A DNA stretch of 64,000 nucleotides from Roseovarius carneus (GCF_020141465.1 NZ_JAHSPD010000001.1:2896374-2960373), one strand, 5' to 3'; counted from the stretch's first letter, positions 1 to 8,599 are shown. The notes: generated by a model from the letters alone, not told the origin. Program-made: numbers and translations.

Positions 1-1
1 T

Positions 2-157
2 TGCACCGGCTGTTTGCGCTCCATCGACGAGATCACACGCTGGTCCAAGATGAGCAATGCCGAGCGGGCCGAGATCATGGAGGCTTTGCCTGGGCGCGCG
101 GGCCAGTTGCGCAAGCGGCGCGGCGGCCGCGAGGCGCGGTTGAAGCGCGGCGGCTGA
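2..157 (+). CDS. DUF1289 family protein, C-terminal part
   Basis: The reading frame is open from base 2 to a TGA at 155-157, giving 51 residues that begin CTGCLRSIDEITRWSKMS. The Cys-x2-Cys pair followed by R(S/T)xDEIxRW is the signature of DUF1289 proteins, small proteins with a conserved cysteine cluster often annotated as predicted Fe-S proteins. The N-terminus with the first cysteines lies left of the window. The tail is Arg/Gly-rich. The function of the family is not established. Confidence 0.75.
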   Translation, partial: CTGCLRSIDEITRWSKMSNAERAEIMEALPGRAGQLRKRRGGREARLKRGG

Positions 158-175
158 AGCATTTCGCCAGCCGCC

Positions 176-958
176 TCAGGGCGCGGTCATCCACTCGGGC
201 CCAAGCCCTCGGAATTCCGGCCTGAAATAGGCGATCATCCGGCCCTCTTCGGGGGCTGAGGCCGCATCGCCCCACGGCGCCACGCCGTGCAGGGCCAGGC
301 GGTGAACGAGCACGGCCTCGCCTTTGACAGTGGGCAATTCCACGCGCGGGCAGCGCTCAAACACCTCGCGGCGGGTCGCTTGGTAAATCTCGGTCAGATC
401 CACCTCCCCCCACTCCTCGCTTGGCACATCCTTGAGCACGCCATGAAGCGCGGCGCGCATGATCTCGTGGCTGCCCTCCCAGATCACCAGTGGGGCCGCA
501 TCCGCGCTTGCATCATTGAGCGGCAGGCCAAGGATATAGGCGTGCCGTTCCTTCAACATCCGCGTGCGCGCCGCGCCCACGGGCAAAAGGCCATCCACAT
601 GCGCCGCATCGCGGTTCAAACGATAGCGAAAGGCACCCTCGCACTCTCCCTCGCGCGGTTTGGGATAGCCCGGATAGACCACAGAAACCTGCGCCGCATG
701 GAGCGGCAGATCGCCATAATCCGCACAGGCCGCCGAAAAGCCGGGGCCAGAGAGCGGCACGCCCCCCACCGACCCATCGGGCGCATTGGTCAACGTGTCG
801 ACCCCCACGAACCACGTGCCCTGACATTGCAGCCACTCATCCCGATGCGCAGGCTCCGCCATCCGCACGAGTGCTGCCGCGCGGGCCGCGTCCGCCCAGC
901 GCGCAAGCCCCGCATCATAGGCAAACTGTATCCAGCCCTTGGTTTTGAGCCCTACCAT
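176..958 (-). CDS. phytanoyl-CoA dioxygenase (PhyH)-like protein
   Basis: A 260-residue soluble protein. It contains an HVD motif at residues 120-122, a distal histidine at 224 (LALHGVAPW) and Arg240 in GRMIAYFRPEF. This is the H-x-D...H iron-binding triad plus the 2-oxoglutarate-binding arginine of PhyH-type Fe(II)/2OG dioxygenases. The spacing is seen directly; the family assignment is inferred from it, and no substrate can be proposed. Its start overlaps the end of the TauE/SafE permease gene by 7 bases, so the two are probably co-transcribed. It belongs to the chromosomal flank. Confidence 0.55.
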   Translation of the reverse strand: MVGLKTKGWIQFAYDAGLARWADAARAAALVRMAEPAHRDEWLQCQGTWFVGVDTLTNAPDGSVGGVPLSGPGFSAACADYGDLPLHAAQVSVVYPGYPKPREGECEGAFRYRLNRDAAHVDGLLPVGAARTRMLKERHAYILGLPLNDASADAAPLVIWEGSHEIMRAALHGVLKDVPSEEWGEVDLTEIYQATRREVFERCPRVELPTVKGEAVLVHRLALHGVAPWGDAASAPEEGRMIAYFRPEFRGLGPEWMTAP

Positions 959-1776
959 CCCAGAGCCTTTCGCAGCATGTTGAGCGCGATCAGTGTGAGG
1001 AATACCGCAAACACACGCTTGAGCGGTTTAGGGTCCATCGCATGGGCCAGCCGCGCACCGATAGGGGCGGTGATCAACGTCATGGCAATGACAATCCCAA
1101 AGGCCACGAGGTTCACCGCGCCGATTGTAAAGGGCGGGCGGCTGTCCTCGGCAATATCCAAGAGCAAAAAGCCCGCCACCGATGGCACCGCAATGAGCAT
1201 CCCAAAGCCCGCAGCCGTGGCCACCGCCCGGTGGATCGTGACACCATGAAGCGCCATAACGGGCACGCCAAAGCTGCCTCCGCCAATCCCCATGAGAACC
1301 GACATGAACCCCAAGACCGGGCTCATCACAGCGCGGCGCACGCCCTTGGGCATGGCGTCCGCCAGCCGCCATTCGCTACGGCTGAGGCCCATATAGAGGC
1401 CCACACAAACGCCAAGGATGCCAAAAATCGCCTGAAGCGCGCCCGAGCGCAGGTTCGCCGCGACAGCCACGCCTATCAGTGCCCCGAGCGCGATCCCCGG
1501 CGCCCATGTACGCAGGATTTCCCAATCGACTGCACCCTTCTTGTTATGACTGAGGACCGAGCGCAGAGAGGTCACGACAATCGTGGCAAGCGATGTGGCA
1601 AGACACACCTGCATAAGCTGCGCACCGCCAAAGCCCAGAGTCTGAAACGCGTAGAAAAACGCAGGCACAAGGATGATGCCGCCGCCCACACCTAAAAGGC
1701 CCGCAAGCACGCCTGCAAACGCGCCAATGGCCAGCAACATGGCCCCAAGGCTCAGCAATAGTACCGGGTCATCCAT
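952..1776 (-). CDS. TSUP family (TauE/SafE) membrane permease
   Basis: An integral membrane protein of about 274 residues with roughly eight hydrophobic segments. The N-terminal segment has the GVLAGLLGVGGGIILVP signature, and a second GIGGGSFGVP repeat follows in the C-terminal half. This two-fold pattern is typical of the TauE/SafE (TSUP) family, which exports sulfite or organosulfonates; the substrate here is unknown. The open frame extends to 1821, but the ATG at 1776 fits the family start and places the first hydrophobic segment directly after it. Confidence 0.85.
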   Translation of the reverse strand: MDDPVLLLSLGAMLLAIGAFAGVLAGLLGVGGGIILVPAFFYAFQTLGFGGAQLMQVCLATSLATIVVTSLRSVLSHNKKGAVDWEILRTWAPGIALGALIGVAVAANLRSGALQAIFGILGVCVGLYMGLSRSEWRLADAMPKGVRRAVMSPVLGFMSVLMGIGGGSFGVPVMALHGVTIHRAVATAAGFGMLIAVPSVAGFLLLDIAEDSRPPFTIGAVNLVAFGIVIAMTLITAPIGARLAHAMDPKPLKRVFAVFLTLIALNMLRKALGW

Positions 1777-1827
1777 ATCCCACGCCCTTCGATATACCGT
1801 GCAGGTTAGAGCGGTTTTCACCCCTCA

Positions 1828-2853
1828 TCACAACGCCAAATCCGCGTCCGCCCCCTCGCGCATTACGGACCGCAGCGCGGCCTCGACAAGCTCCGGCTCA
1901 GCGCCGGGCAGATGAGCACCCTCCGACAGGGTGCGCCGCCAGCCGCGCGCACCGGGCCGCCCGGCAAACAGGCCCAGCATATGGCGCGTTACTTGGCCCA
2001 GCCGCCCACCCGCGCTCAGATGCGCCTCGATATAGGGCAGCATCGCGCGCGCCGCGTCCTCGCCCGTGCGGTCGGGGGTGCTTGCACCAAAAATCCGGCG
2101 GTCGGCAGCGCCCAGAATATCCACGGGCCGGTGATAGGCCGCGCGCCCGATCATCACACCGTCAAGGCCCGCGTCCAGAAAGGCCTCCACCTCGTCCAGC
2201 GTCTCCACCCCCCCATTCACCGAGAGATGCATATGCGGGAAGAGCCCGCGCATCTGCTGCACCAGCGCATAGTTCAGCGGCGGAATATCGCGGTTTTCCT
2301 TGGGGCTCAGCCCCTGAAGCCACGCCATGCGCGCGTGAATGGCAAAGCGGGTGACCCCTGCCCCCGCCACGCGGGCCAGAAACTCGGGCAGCACCTCTTC
2401 GGGGATCTGGTCATCCACGCCAATCCGGCATTTCACGGTCACGGGGATATCCACCGCCGCGATCATCGCAGCACAGCATTCCGCCACAAGGCGCGGGCTG
2501 CGCATGAGCACGGCACCGAATGTGCCCGATTGCACCCGATCCGACGGGCAGCCCACGTTGAGATTGATCTCCGAATAACCCGCCGCCGCCCCCAACCGCG
2601 CCGCCGCCGCCAGCTCGGCAGGGTCTGAACCGCCAAGCTGAAGGGCTAGAGGCTGCTCCACGGGCGCGAAGTCCAGCAGATGCAGGGCCCCACCCCGCAC
2701 CAACGCAGGTGAGGTGACCATTTCGGTGTAAAGAAGAGCATTCTGGCTCAGCTGCCGATGAAGATACCGGCAATGGCGGTCGGTCCAGTCCATCATCGGA
2801 GCCACGGATAATCTGCTACTTACGCCAATCTGCGATTTTACCGCCTTTTCCAA
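1828..2853 (-). CDS. dusA: tRNA-dihydrouridine synthase A
   Basis: 341 residues, a full-length DusA. This flavin enzyme reduces uridines in the tRNA D-loop. The N-terminal SVAPMMDWTDRHCR block, the catalytic cysteine C102 in NVGCPSDRVQSG, the FAIHAR motif and the SVNGGV/VMIGRA FMN phosphate-binding motifs are all present. Residues 1-15 are encoded by AT-rich sequence (2806-2853), unlike the very GC-rich body. The ICE integrase lies 111 bp upstream on the other strand. The 5' end of dusA is a known integration site for tyrosine-recombinase elements, so the start codon and promoter are probably supplied by the element. Confidence 0.95.
   Translation of the reverse strand: MEKAVKSQIGVSSRLSVAPMMDWTDRHCRYLHRQLSQNALLYTEMVTSPALVRGGALHLLDFAPVEQPLALQLGGSDPAELAAAARLGAAAGYSEINLNVGCPSDRVQSGTFGAVLMRSPRLVAECCAAMIAAVDIPVTVKCRIGVDDQIPEEVLPEFLARVAGAGVTRFAIHARMAWLQGLSPKENRDIPPLNYALVQQMRGLFPHMHLSVNGGVETLDEVEAFLDAGLDGVMIGRAAYHRPVDILGAADRRIFGASTPDRTGEDAARAMLPYIEAHLSAGGRLGQVTRHMLGLFAGRPGARGWRRTLSEGAHLPGAEPELVEAALRSVMREGADADLAL
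2764..2853. other. candidate attachment site (dusA-side junction)
   Basis: The stretch 2764-2805 encodes the invariant DusA segment APMMDWTDRHCRYL, where dusA-specific integrases are known to recombine. Immediately outside it, 2806-2853 changes to AT-rich sequence encoding a non-conserved N-terminus. The core therefore probably lies within 2764-2805 and everything to its right is element DNA. The exact core cannot be fixed without the other end of the element. Confidence 0.5.
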
Positions 2854-2921
2854 TACTTAGCTCCGAGTTTCCAAGTTCGTCTATGCTCGATATCTTGCCA
2901 TTTAAGCCCATTACCTGCTAC

Positions 2922-2963
2922 ATTTACAACACGTGTTGTAAAATGAAAGGCCATGTTGTAAAT
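2922..2963. promoter_or_regulatory. three half-site repeat and perfect palindrome upstream of the integrase
   Basis: TTTACAACACGTGTTGTAAA at 2923-2942 is a perfect 20-bp palindrome. Its right half, TGTTGTAAA, recurs at 2954-2962, exactly 20 bp (two helical turns) further on, directly before the integrase ATG at 2965. Half-sites are thus at 2922-2931 (inverted), 2934-2943 and 2954-2963. They could be operator sites for a repressor of the integrase, or arm-type sites for the integrase or excisionase. No Shine-Dalgarno sequence is visible before the ATG. Confidence 0.6.
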
Positions 2964-2964
2964 C

Positions 2965-4125
2965 ATGGGAACCATCATAAAGCGTCGTCGCAAGAATGGC
3001 ACCATAGCTTGGCTCGCTCAAATCTCAGTGATGCGGCAAGGTAAAGTCTTACTTCGCGAAAGTCAGACATTCGAGCGCAGATCAACCGCTGCGGCGTGGA
3101 TCGAAAACCGCGAAGAAAGTCTTGCGCGACCCGGTGCCCTTGATGCGCTCAAATCTCAACCGAAAAGCAAGAAGGCACCGACCTTGGCCGATGCCATCGA
3201 CAAGTATGTCCAAGAAAGTAACAAACAGATCGGTCGGACCAAAACTCAGGTTCTGAAAAGCATCAAGACGTTTGATATCGCGGACAAACACTGTGACGCG
3301 ATAACCAGCGCTGACATCGTCGAATTTGCGCAAGAAAAGCTCAATAGTGGCGTTCAGCCTCAAACAGTCTCCAACTACCTCTCGCATCTCGGCGCGGTGT
3401 TCTCCATCGCCAGACCCGCATGGGGCTTTCCACTAAACGCGCAGGCTATGGAGGACGCCCGGAAAGTGGCGGACAAACTGGGTATCACTGGCAAGAGCCG
3501 CGAACGAGATCGGCGTCCCACGCTCGATGAGCTAGACCAACTGATGCAACACTTCCTCGACCGCTCGCGACGTCGCCCCACGTCAATCCCCATGCACCGG
3601 ATCATCGCCTTTGCCATCTTTTCCACTCGACGGCAGGAAGAAATCGTCCGCATTCGCTGGAAAGATCTCGACGTGGAAGGCAAACGCGTATTGGTCCGGG
3701 ACATGAAGAACCCCGGCGAAAAGATCGGCAACGATGTCTGGTGTGATCTGCAGGAACAGGCTCTGGCGATCATCGAAGCCATGCCATTGATAGAAGACGA
3801 GATATTCCCTTACTCAACGGATGCCATCAGCGCAGCGTTCACGCGCGCCTGCAAACTTCTGGAAATAGAGGGGCTGCACTTTCACGATCTGCGGCATGAC
3901 GGAGTTTCACGGCTGTTCGAGCTCGGCCTCAATATTCCGTACGTTGCCGCCAATTCAGGCCATCGGTCTTGGACGTCACTAAAGCGCTATACGCACCTAC
4001 GTCAAACTGGCGACAAGTACGCTGATTGGACTTGGCTGGCTGAAGTCACGAAGCGTGACAACACGCTCAAGTTGGTTCGAAATGGACAGTTTCCACGGAA
4101 ACGTCGCTCGGACAGAGGCGTTTAG
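2965..4125 (+). CDS. int: tyrosine-type site-specific integrase of the ICE
   Basis: 386 residues. An N-terminal arm-binding region (about 1-70) is followed by a SAM-like core-binding domain (about 71-165) and the catalytic domain (about 180-350). The catalytic set is visible: R223 in STRRQEEIVRIRW, K248 in the beta-hairpin DMKNPG, H307-x2-R310 in HFHDLRH, H333 in SGHRSW and nucleophile Y342 in LKRYTHL. It should recombine the element's att site with the 5' end of dusA beside it. Its excision partner is probably the RdfS-like protein about 24 kb away, since no excisionase gene is next to it. Confidence 0.95.
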   Translation: MGTIIKRRRKNGTIAWLAQISVMRQGKVLLRESQTFERRSTAAAWIENREESLARPGALDALKSQPKSKKAPTLADAIDKYVQESNKQIGRTKTQVLKSIKTFDIADKHCDAITSADIVEFAQEKLNSGVQPQTVSNYLSHLGAVFSIARPAWGFPLNAQAMEDARKVADKLGITGKSRERDRRPTLDELDQLMQHFLDRSRRRPTSIPMHRIIAFAIFSTRRQEEIVRIRWKDLDVEGKRVLVRDMKNPGEKIGNDVWCDLQEQALAIIEAMPLIEDEIFPYSTDAISAAFTRACKLLEIEGLHFHDLRHDGVSRLFELGLNIPYVAANSGHRSWTSLKRYTHLRQTGDKYADWTWLAEVTKRDNTLKLVRNGQFPRKRRSDRGV

Positions 4126-4329
4126 TCGACGTGACGTCGTTCGGCGCAAAACCCAAATTGAGAAGCGCCCCTTTGCGCTTGGGCATGCTTACACGCCACT
4201 ATCTCGAAAAACTGCACCGTTGATGGCCACCGTTCGGCATGAACGGCCCATTCCGGACATTGGTCTTTACGACCGATGCCGCATTGCAGCTTCTGCAAAG
4301 CTGACCTTGGCCTGCAAATCTCGGATGGG

Positions 4330-4896
4330 TCAGTCATTCCAACCAAACTCTTCGACAATGCGAGTTCTGTATGCGGTTGCAATCTGGTTTGGTGCTCTAC
4401 GAACGTACTCTTCGGCCCGACTTGCTGAATTTCCCCCAAGTCCGCCTAGGTGCGAGATGACATCCTCAATTGAAGGATGATCGTTATTCTGATCGGTGAC
4501 TGGTGATTTTGGCGGAAGACCAGTCCATACGACGCCCGCGAAACCAAATTCATTCGCCCAAGCCTCAACTAGCTCCGTACCAAGGTGATCAGAAGCGCCA
4601 GAACTAGTCCAAAATGCTGCATTCTTCTGTGTTGGGAGGCCTTCACGCTTAGCAAGTGCCTCGCGCGCTTCCTCTAACGAAGTAGACGTAAGAGTGTTCC
4701 AAAGTGTTGGACACACAGTACCCTGCTTACACACGACAAGAGTCATGCGGCCATCATTTGATTTCCGGGCGAATTCAAGCGGTAACTTTGGCCCGTCTTC
4801 CCGCCATTCATGCGCAATGGGCAGATCGCCAGGTTCCCAAATCAACGACCCCCAACCAAGGCAAGCAAATCTGGTCAAATTCTCGTTTCTATTCAT
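4330..4896 (-). CDS. gamma-glutamylcyclotransferase-fold-like protein
   Basis: 188 residues. The N-terminus has FACLGWGSLIWEPGDLP (about residues 10-26), resembling the (F/Y)GYGSLxW substrate loop of GGCT/ChaC/AIG2-fold enzymes. A central FARKSNDGRMTLVV strand-loop and a C-terminal IATAYRTRIVEEFGW helix follow. Family membership is inferred from the loop only; activity on gamma-glutamyl compounds is not shown. Its start overlaps the stop of the upstream small gene by 8 bases, so the two form a unit. It lies in the defence-rich left arm next to the integrase, and its codon use is less GC-rich than the backbone genes. Confidence 0.5.
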   Translation of the reverse strand: MNRNENLTRFACLGWGSLIWEPGDLPIAHEWREDGPKLPLEFARKSNDGRMTLVVCKQGTVCPTLWNTLTSTSLEEAREALAKREGLPTQKNAAFWTSSGASDHLGTELVEAWANEFGFAGVVWTGLPPKSPVTDQNNDHPSIEDVISHLGGLGGNSASRAEEYVRRAPNQIATAYRTRIVEEFGWND

Positions 4897-5188
4897 TTTC
4901 GTGCCATTCGCGGATGGTTCTGGTCAGGTTTGACAATGCAAACCCGCGGCTGTTCCGGACATCGAGCATCGCAAAATCCTCCGCGAACTTCACATCATTT
5001 TCGCCGTTCAAGACAAACTCAAATCTCCCACTCGAATAATCATCGTTGTGATTGTAGCCGACAACCCGCCAACATCCGAGAACTTCACCGTCGCGAGTGA
5101 TGACGTCGCCATGCGCCAATTTGGGTTCGTATCCACTGTCCATCCACTCATCGTGGCCAACGAAGTTTATTGGGTAAATCAGTTCCAT
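4889..5188 (-). CDS. uncharacterised small protein paired with the GGCT-like gene
   Basis: About 99 residues from the ATG at 5188 (the frame is open to 5212). I do not recognise the family. The sequence is soluble and mixed alpha/beta with many acidic residues; notable stretches are GDVITRDGEVLGCWRVVGY, which looks like beta-hairpins, and FEFVLNGENDVKFAEDF. It overlaps the GGCT-like gene by 8 bases, suggesting translational coupling and a shared role. Neither possible start has a strong ribosome binding site. Confidence 0.5.
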   Translation of the reverse strand: MELIYPINFVGHDEWMDSGYEPKLAHGDVITRDGEVLGCWRVVGYNHNDDYSSGRFEFVLNGENDVKFAEDFAMLDVRNSRGFALSNLTRTIREWHENE

Positions 5189-5399
5189 GCACCGGAGATG
5201 GGTGCAAATCATCGAAATCGCAAGAACCGCTATGGTTTAGCTACATTCGAGACGACCCAGATCAGCGGCAAACCGACCGCTAAAGGCGCTGGCTCCGCAG
5301 CCCGCATTCGCCAGAACGGCCACTCGTATAACTTGGAAGGCGGCCAGCTGTTTGATACATGCACAAACATCGACATAGATTCAGTGATGGGACCTTATT

Positions 5400-6152
5400 G
5401 TGCATGAACTGCCCACGAACTTTCCGGATCCAGAGGTTGTACTTGCGTTTGAACCTGAAGAGTTGGCGGGTAAATTGCTTTTCTTCCTTCGCGAGAGATG
5501 TGAACGCGGCGATCGCACCTTCAGCATTCACAACTTGATGTTGGAGACAAAGAATTCGGCCGGGCACAATGACCGGACTCCTAGTTATCCAAGAGAATAT
5601 ATAGAGCGAGTTAGCCTGGCTGTTTCAGAAGCTCTGGCATGGCTACAATCTCAGGGCTTTCTTGTGCCGGAACCCGGAAACGAGAGTTGGAAGCTTCTCA
5701 GCAGGCGTGCAAAATCCTTCCAAGCGGAGACAGACTTCGATCAATATGTAACAGCACGTCGGTTGCAACGCGATCTACTTCACCCTGAGATCGCCACAAA
5801 CGTCTGGATCGCGTTTGTTCGGGGCGACTATGCTGAAGCCGTCTTTAAAGCGATGCGGGCGGTCGAAATTGGGGTTCGTAGTGCCGCAGGTTTTCCTGAA
5901 GGAGATCATGGTGTCCCAATGATACGCCGCGCCTTCAATCTCAAGGATGGGCCACTACGTGACCATACGCAACAGGACGCCGAGGCTGAAGCATTGATGC
6001 ACCTATTTGCGGGGGCCATCGGGTCTTACAAGAACCCGCACTCTCACCGAAATGTATCTATGGACGATGCTCAAGAAGCGATTGAGATTGTTTTGCTCGC
6101 TAGCCATCTTTTGCGTATTGTTGATGCACGCCGGACGGTGGACGGCAAATAG
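5400..6152 (+). CDS. TIGR02391 (Ymh-like) family protein
   Basis: 250 residues from a GTG start; the nearby ATG at 5404 is out of frame. The C-terminal half has the TIGR02391 pattern: FVRGDYAEAVFKAMRAVE (about 140-157), GVPMIRRAF and a terminal block with FAGAIGSYKNPHSHR (about 204-218). The N-terminal half (about 1-120) contains a helix-rich region that could read as a winged helix. The molecular function of TIGR02391 proteins is unknown to me, but they are common among defence and mobile-element genes, as here. It stands alone on its strand, convergent with the nuclease pair downstream. Confidence 0.65.
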   Translation: MHELPTNFPDPEVVLAFEPEELAGKLLFFLRERCERGDRTFSIHNLMLETKNSAGHNDRTPSYPREYIERVSLAVSEALAWLQSQGFLVPEPGNESWKLLSRRAKSFQAETDFDQYVTARRLQRDLLHPEIATNVWIAFVRGDYAEAVFKAMRAVEIGVRSAAGFPEGDHGVPMIRRAFNLKDGPLRDHTQQDAEAEALMHLFAGAIGSYKNPHSHRNVSMDDAQEAIEIVLLASHLLRIVDARRTVDGK

Positions 6153-6311
6153 TTCACGAGACATCTGAGGAAATCGGCCCCTAGCTGCAAATCAATTTGT
6201 TTTGGCCACGCCAAGCTGCAACCCTTCGAACCAGAGAATTGCTGTAAGCACGCGCCCTACTTGTGAGAGTATTCTGAGCAATAAAGTTAGGGACCTGGGG
6301 TTCTTTCAAGT

Positions 6312-7868
6312 TTAGCGACCGCCGCGATCGCTTCGCTCTTCGCCAAGCTCATCCCACCACGGCAGGAGCTTTCCAAGCTCATCGGCAAACGGATAGTCTC
6401 GATTTGGATGCGCTGTCCCCGCAACCAGATCGTCGTGTACCCCATCCAATCGCCATCCCCGATACTTTTCCGTGTTGGACGATTTCAATGCCTGCAAAAA
6501 GGTCACTTCCGTTGACTTCGAGAGCATACGCTCAAGTTCCGGCACTGCTACAAAGACGATTGGTTTCCTATCGGTTTCAGAAATACCGGCGTCCTTTTCA
6601 GCCGCCATTTTTTCCGCATCTACCAAGACCTGTTTTCTCAGGGTGTCGGCCAGCACAAGCCAGTTGTCCAAGGTGAGCACAACTCCAACTGCGTCGTCAT
6701 TGGCAATTTTGCCTGTGTAGCCCCGGCGGCAGTGGGAAAAGAACCGCCACAGTTGGAATATTGCCTTTGTTATGTCCTGATAGCCTCTCGCCTCAATCGG
6801 ATTTAATCCAAACATTGCTTCTTGTGACATTCGCGTTGCTTTGCACTCGAATGCGACAGAAATCCGGTCACTCTGCTTGCAAAGCATATCTGGGGTATCA
6901 AGGTTGTTCGGTTTCTTCCGGTAGCTGAATTCTCTTTCCCATTCGAAACCGGGCAACGTTTCAGCAAGGTACCGTGCACAGTAGTCCTCGAACCTTCTTC
7001 CGTAGTCGTCTCGGATCGGCCCGCCGCCGCCCACCACATCATAGAAGACTCCAGATGTGACCCGCTCAAGAATGAGTTCCGGCAAAGGCGCGCGAATACG
7101 TTCGCCGTTTTCGCCGAAGCGCAAGCAAGGAGCTTGCCGAAGAATGCTAGGTTTGTCTGCCGTGTGGATTGTTTTGCGTCGCCTGTCTCTTGCCAGAGCC
7201 GCAGCCTTCGGAAACGGCATTGCTATCAGAGCCAAGACCCTTTCGACCTCCTCCCAATCGACTGCCATCTTCATCCATGACTTGTCGTTTCGCACGATCG
7301 GGAAGTTGGTCAGAGATACGAAGAGCATGAATCCGATTTGCGAAAAGCGGTTCAGCGTGATTCCGTGTGCTTTCTCGAATTGCGCAGCACATGGCCCTTG
7401 ACCGTAAACAAAGGCGTTGCGGAAAAACTGTGGAATGTTCACAAACCCACGCTGCCAGTCAAACTGACGCGCAGCTATACGCCCCATTTCGACGAATATG
7501 TCCTCACGCTTCTTCTGGACGCGATATTCGACGTTTTCCAACTTACGTAGCCAGTTCACGCAATCCCTCGCAGCGCCAAAGTGGTCCCAGCGCAATGTCC
7601 TTGTCGGGCCATTCTTCTTCGGCTTGGCCTTTGGAACTGTCATCAGCTCGTTTGCCAGCGTCTCGATCTCCCACTTATGTATCGAATGCTCGCTTGGCAT
7701 CTTTGCGCTCATTGCGCCGTTAGGAATGGTTTCCGGAAGAAAAAACTTTCGCGCAGGGCCAGGGTTCTCTGTCTGCAGAATATGAGTGGCCCACAAGAGT
7801 TGGATAAACTCTTCATCACCTGCGCACGATAAATGCTTGTTCAGCTTGTTCCGGTAATAGTCACGCAT
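6312..7868 (-). CDS. putative PD-(D/E)xK nuclease of a two-gene system
   Basis: 518 residues. Residues 285-345 carry a helix with E294 (RRFEDYCARYL), then D327 in DTPDML and E341-C-K343 in VAFECKA. This is the E...D...(D/E)xK arrangement of restriction-endonuclease-like folds; the motif is seen, the nuclease role inferred. The N-terminal 280 residues are helix-rich and unfamiliar. A C-terminal stretch (about 370-470) with LTLDNWLVLADTL is typical of the fold's flanking strands. It lies 9 bp downstream of a 176-residue partner gene on the same strand. I cannot assign it to a named defence system. Confidence 0.6.
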   Translation of the reverse strand: MRDYYRNKLNKHLSCAGDEEFIQLLWATHILQTENPGPARKFFLPETIPNGAMSAKMPSEHSIHKWEIETLANELMTVPKAKPKKNGPTRTLRWDHFGAARDCVNWLRKLENVEYRVQKKREDIFVEMGRIAARQFDWQRGFVNIPQFFRNAFVYGQGPCAAQFEKAHGITLNRFSQIGFMLFVSLTNFPIVRNDKSWMKMAVDWEEVERVLALIAMPFPKAAALARDRRRKTIHTADKPSILRQAPCLRFGENGERIRAPLPELILERVTSGVFYDVVGGGGPIRDDYGRRFEDYCARYLAETLPGFEWEREFSYRKKPNNLDTPDMLCKQSDRISVAFECKATRMSQEAMFGLNPIEARGYQDITKAIFQLWRFFSHCRRGYTGKIANDDAVGVVLTLDNWLVLADTLRKQVLVDAEKMAAEKDAGISETDRKPIVFVAVPELERMLSKSTEVTFLQALKSSNTEKYRGWRLDGVHDDLVAGTAHPNRDYPFADELGKLLPWWDELGEERSDRGGR

Positions 7869-7877
7869 TGGCAGAGG

Positions 7878-8408
7878 TCAGCGAACTTGCTTAACGGAAT
7901 CCCGGACCGACTTGGCGAACCAGACGTCTAGGCCAACATCAAGTGCGAGCCGAAAAAACTCTTCGTCTTGATCCTTCAATCCATGTCTTCGGACGATGTC
8001 CCGAGTTCCCTTGGTAATATCGGTGATATCGCCTGACGACACCCATTCCGGGTTTCCAATCACCCTCTCGAATTCGGAGATTGCACCTTCAGGAAGATTT
8101 GCCCCGTAGAGAAAGTACCGAAGATATTTAAGAAAATGTGGATGTGTGTAGATTTCGTCGCCCTGCCGTCCGTTCCTCTCAAACAGTCCTTTGTGCGATG
8201 CCTTTGAGCGCCCGATCTGGTACTCTGGGTCCGACCAATAGCGCAAACGGGCTTCGGGTATAGCGCTTCGTTCAACAAGCGACTTCAACAACCTCAGGAC
8301 CAATAGCCCTTGACGCTTGTATTGCTCATGATCCAGCGCTGGTTGATCGAATTCAATGCCGCTGAGGATTTCTGACTCATCTTCGGTAAGCTCAATTGCA
8401 TAACCCAT
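7878..8408 (-). CDS. uncharacterised partner of the putative PD-(D/E)xK nuclease
   Basis: 176 residues, soluble, acidic and predicted mostly helical. The ATG at 8408 is preceded by a good GAGGTGG site. The middle (about 45-100) has SAIPEARLRYWSDPEY and THPHFLKYLRYFLYGANLP; the end is helical (LALDVGLDVWFAKSVRDSV). No domain is recognised. Being first in the unit and only 9 bp from the nuclease gene, it could be a specificity subunit, activator or immunity protein. The unit is divergent from the Gabija-like operon. Confidence 0.55.
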   Translation of the reverse strand: MGYAIELTEDESEILSGIEFDQPALDHEQYKRQGLLVLRLLKSLVERSAIPEARLRYWSDPEYQIGRSKASHKGLFERNGRQGDEIYTHPHFLKYLRYFLYGANLPEGAISEFERVIGNPEWVSSGDITDITKGTRDIVRRHGLKDQDEEFFRLALDVGLDVWFAKSVRDSVKQVR

Positions 8409-8599
8409 AGCACCACCTCAGATGTTCTTTTTTCGCTCCGACGAGCCTAGGGGGAAGCCGAGAGCTTTTCAATCGAAAGTAGTGCTGCTTGGTAGCCCAA
8501 AGCCGCCCATTAATCCTCCGCATATAAGCGGCCGGTTGGCGCATAGTAATGTCGATAACTCAACCTGTGAGTGCTACGCTGACAAAAGGAGGCAGTATC

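Noticed and set aside
1-225. 74-residue frame starting at the window edge
   Set aside because: The true coding frame here is +2, which gives the DUF1289 signature; this frame does not.
287-1249. 320-residue plus-strand frame
   Set aside because: It is antisense to the PhyH-like and TauE/SafE genes, both of which show conserved motifs.
2764-2805. search for the second attachment site copy within the window
   Set aside because: No second match to the dusA core was found; trb genes continue to the edge, so the right end lies outside.
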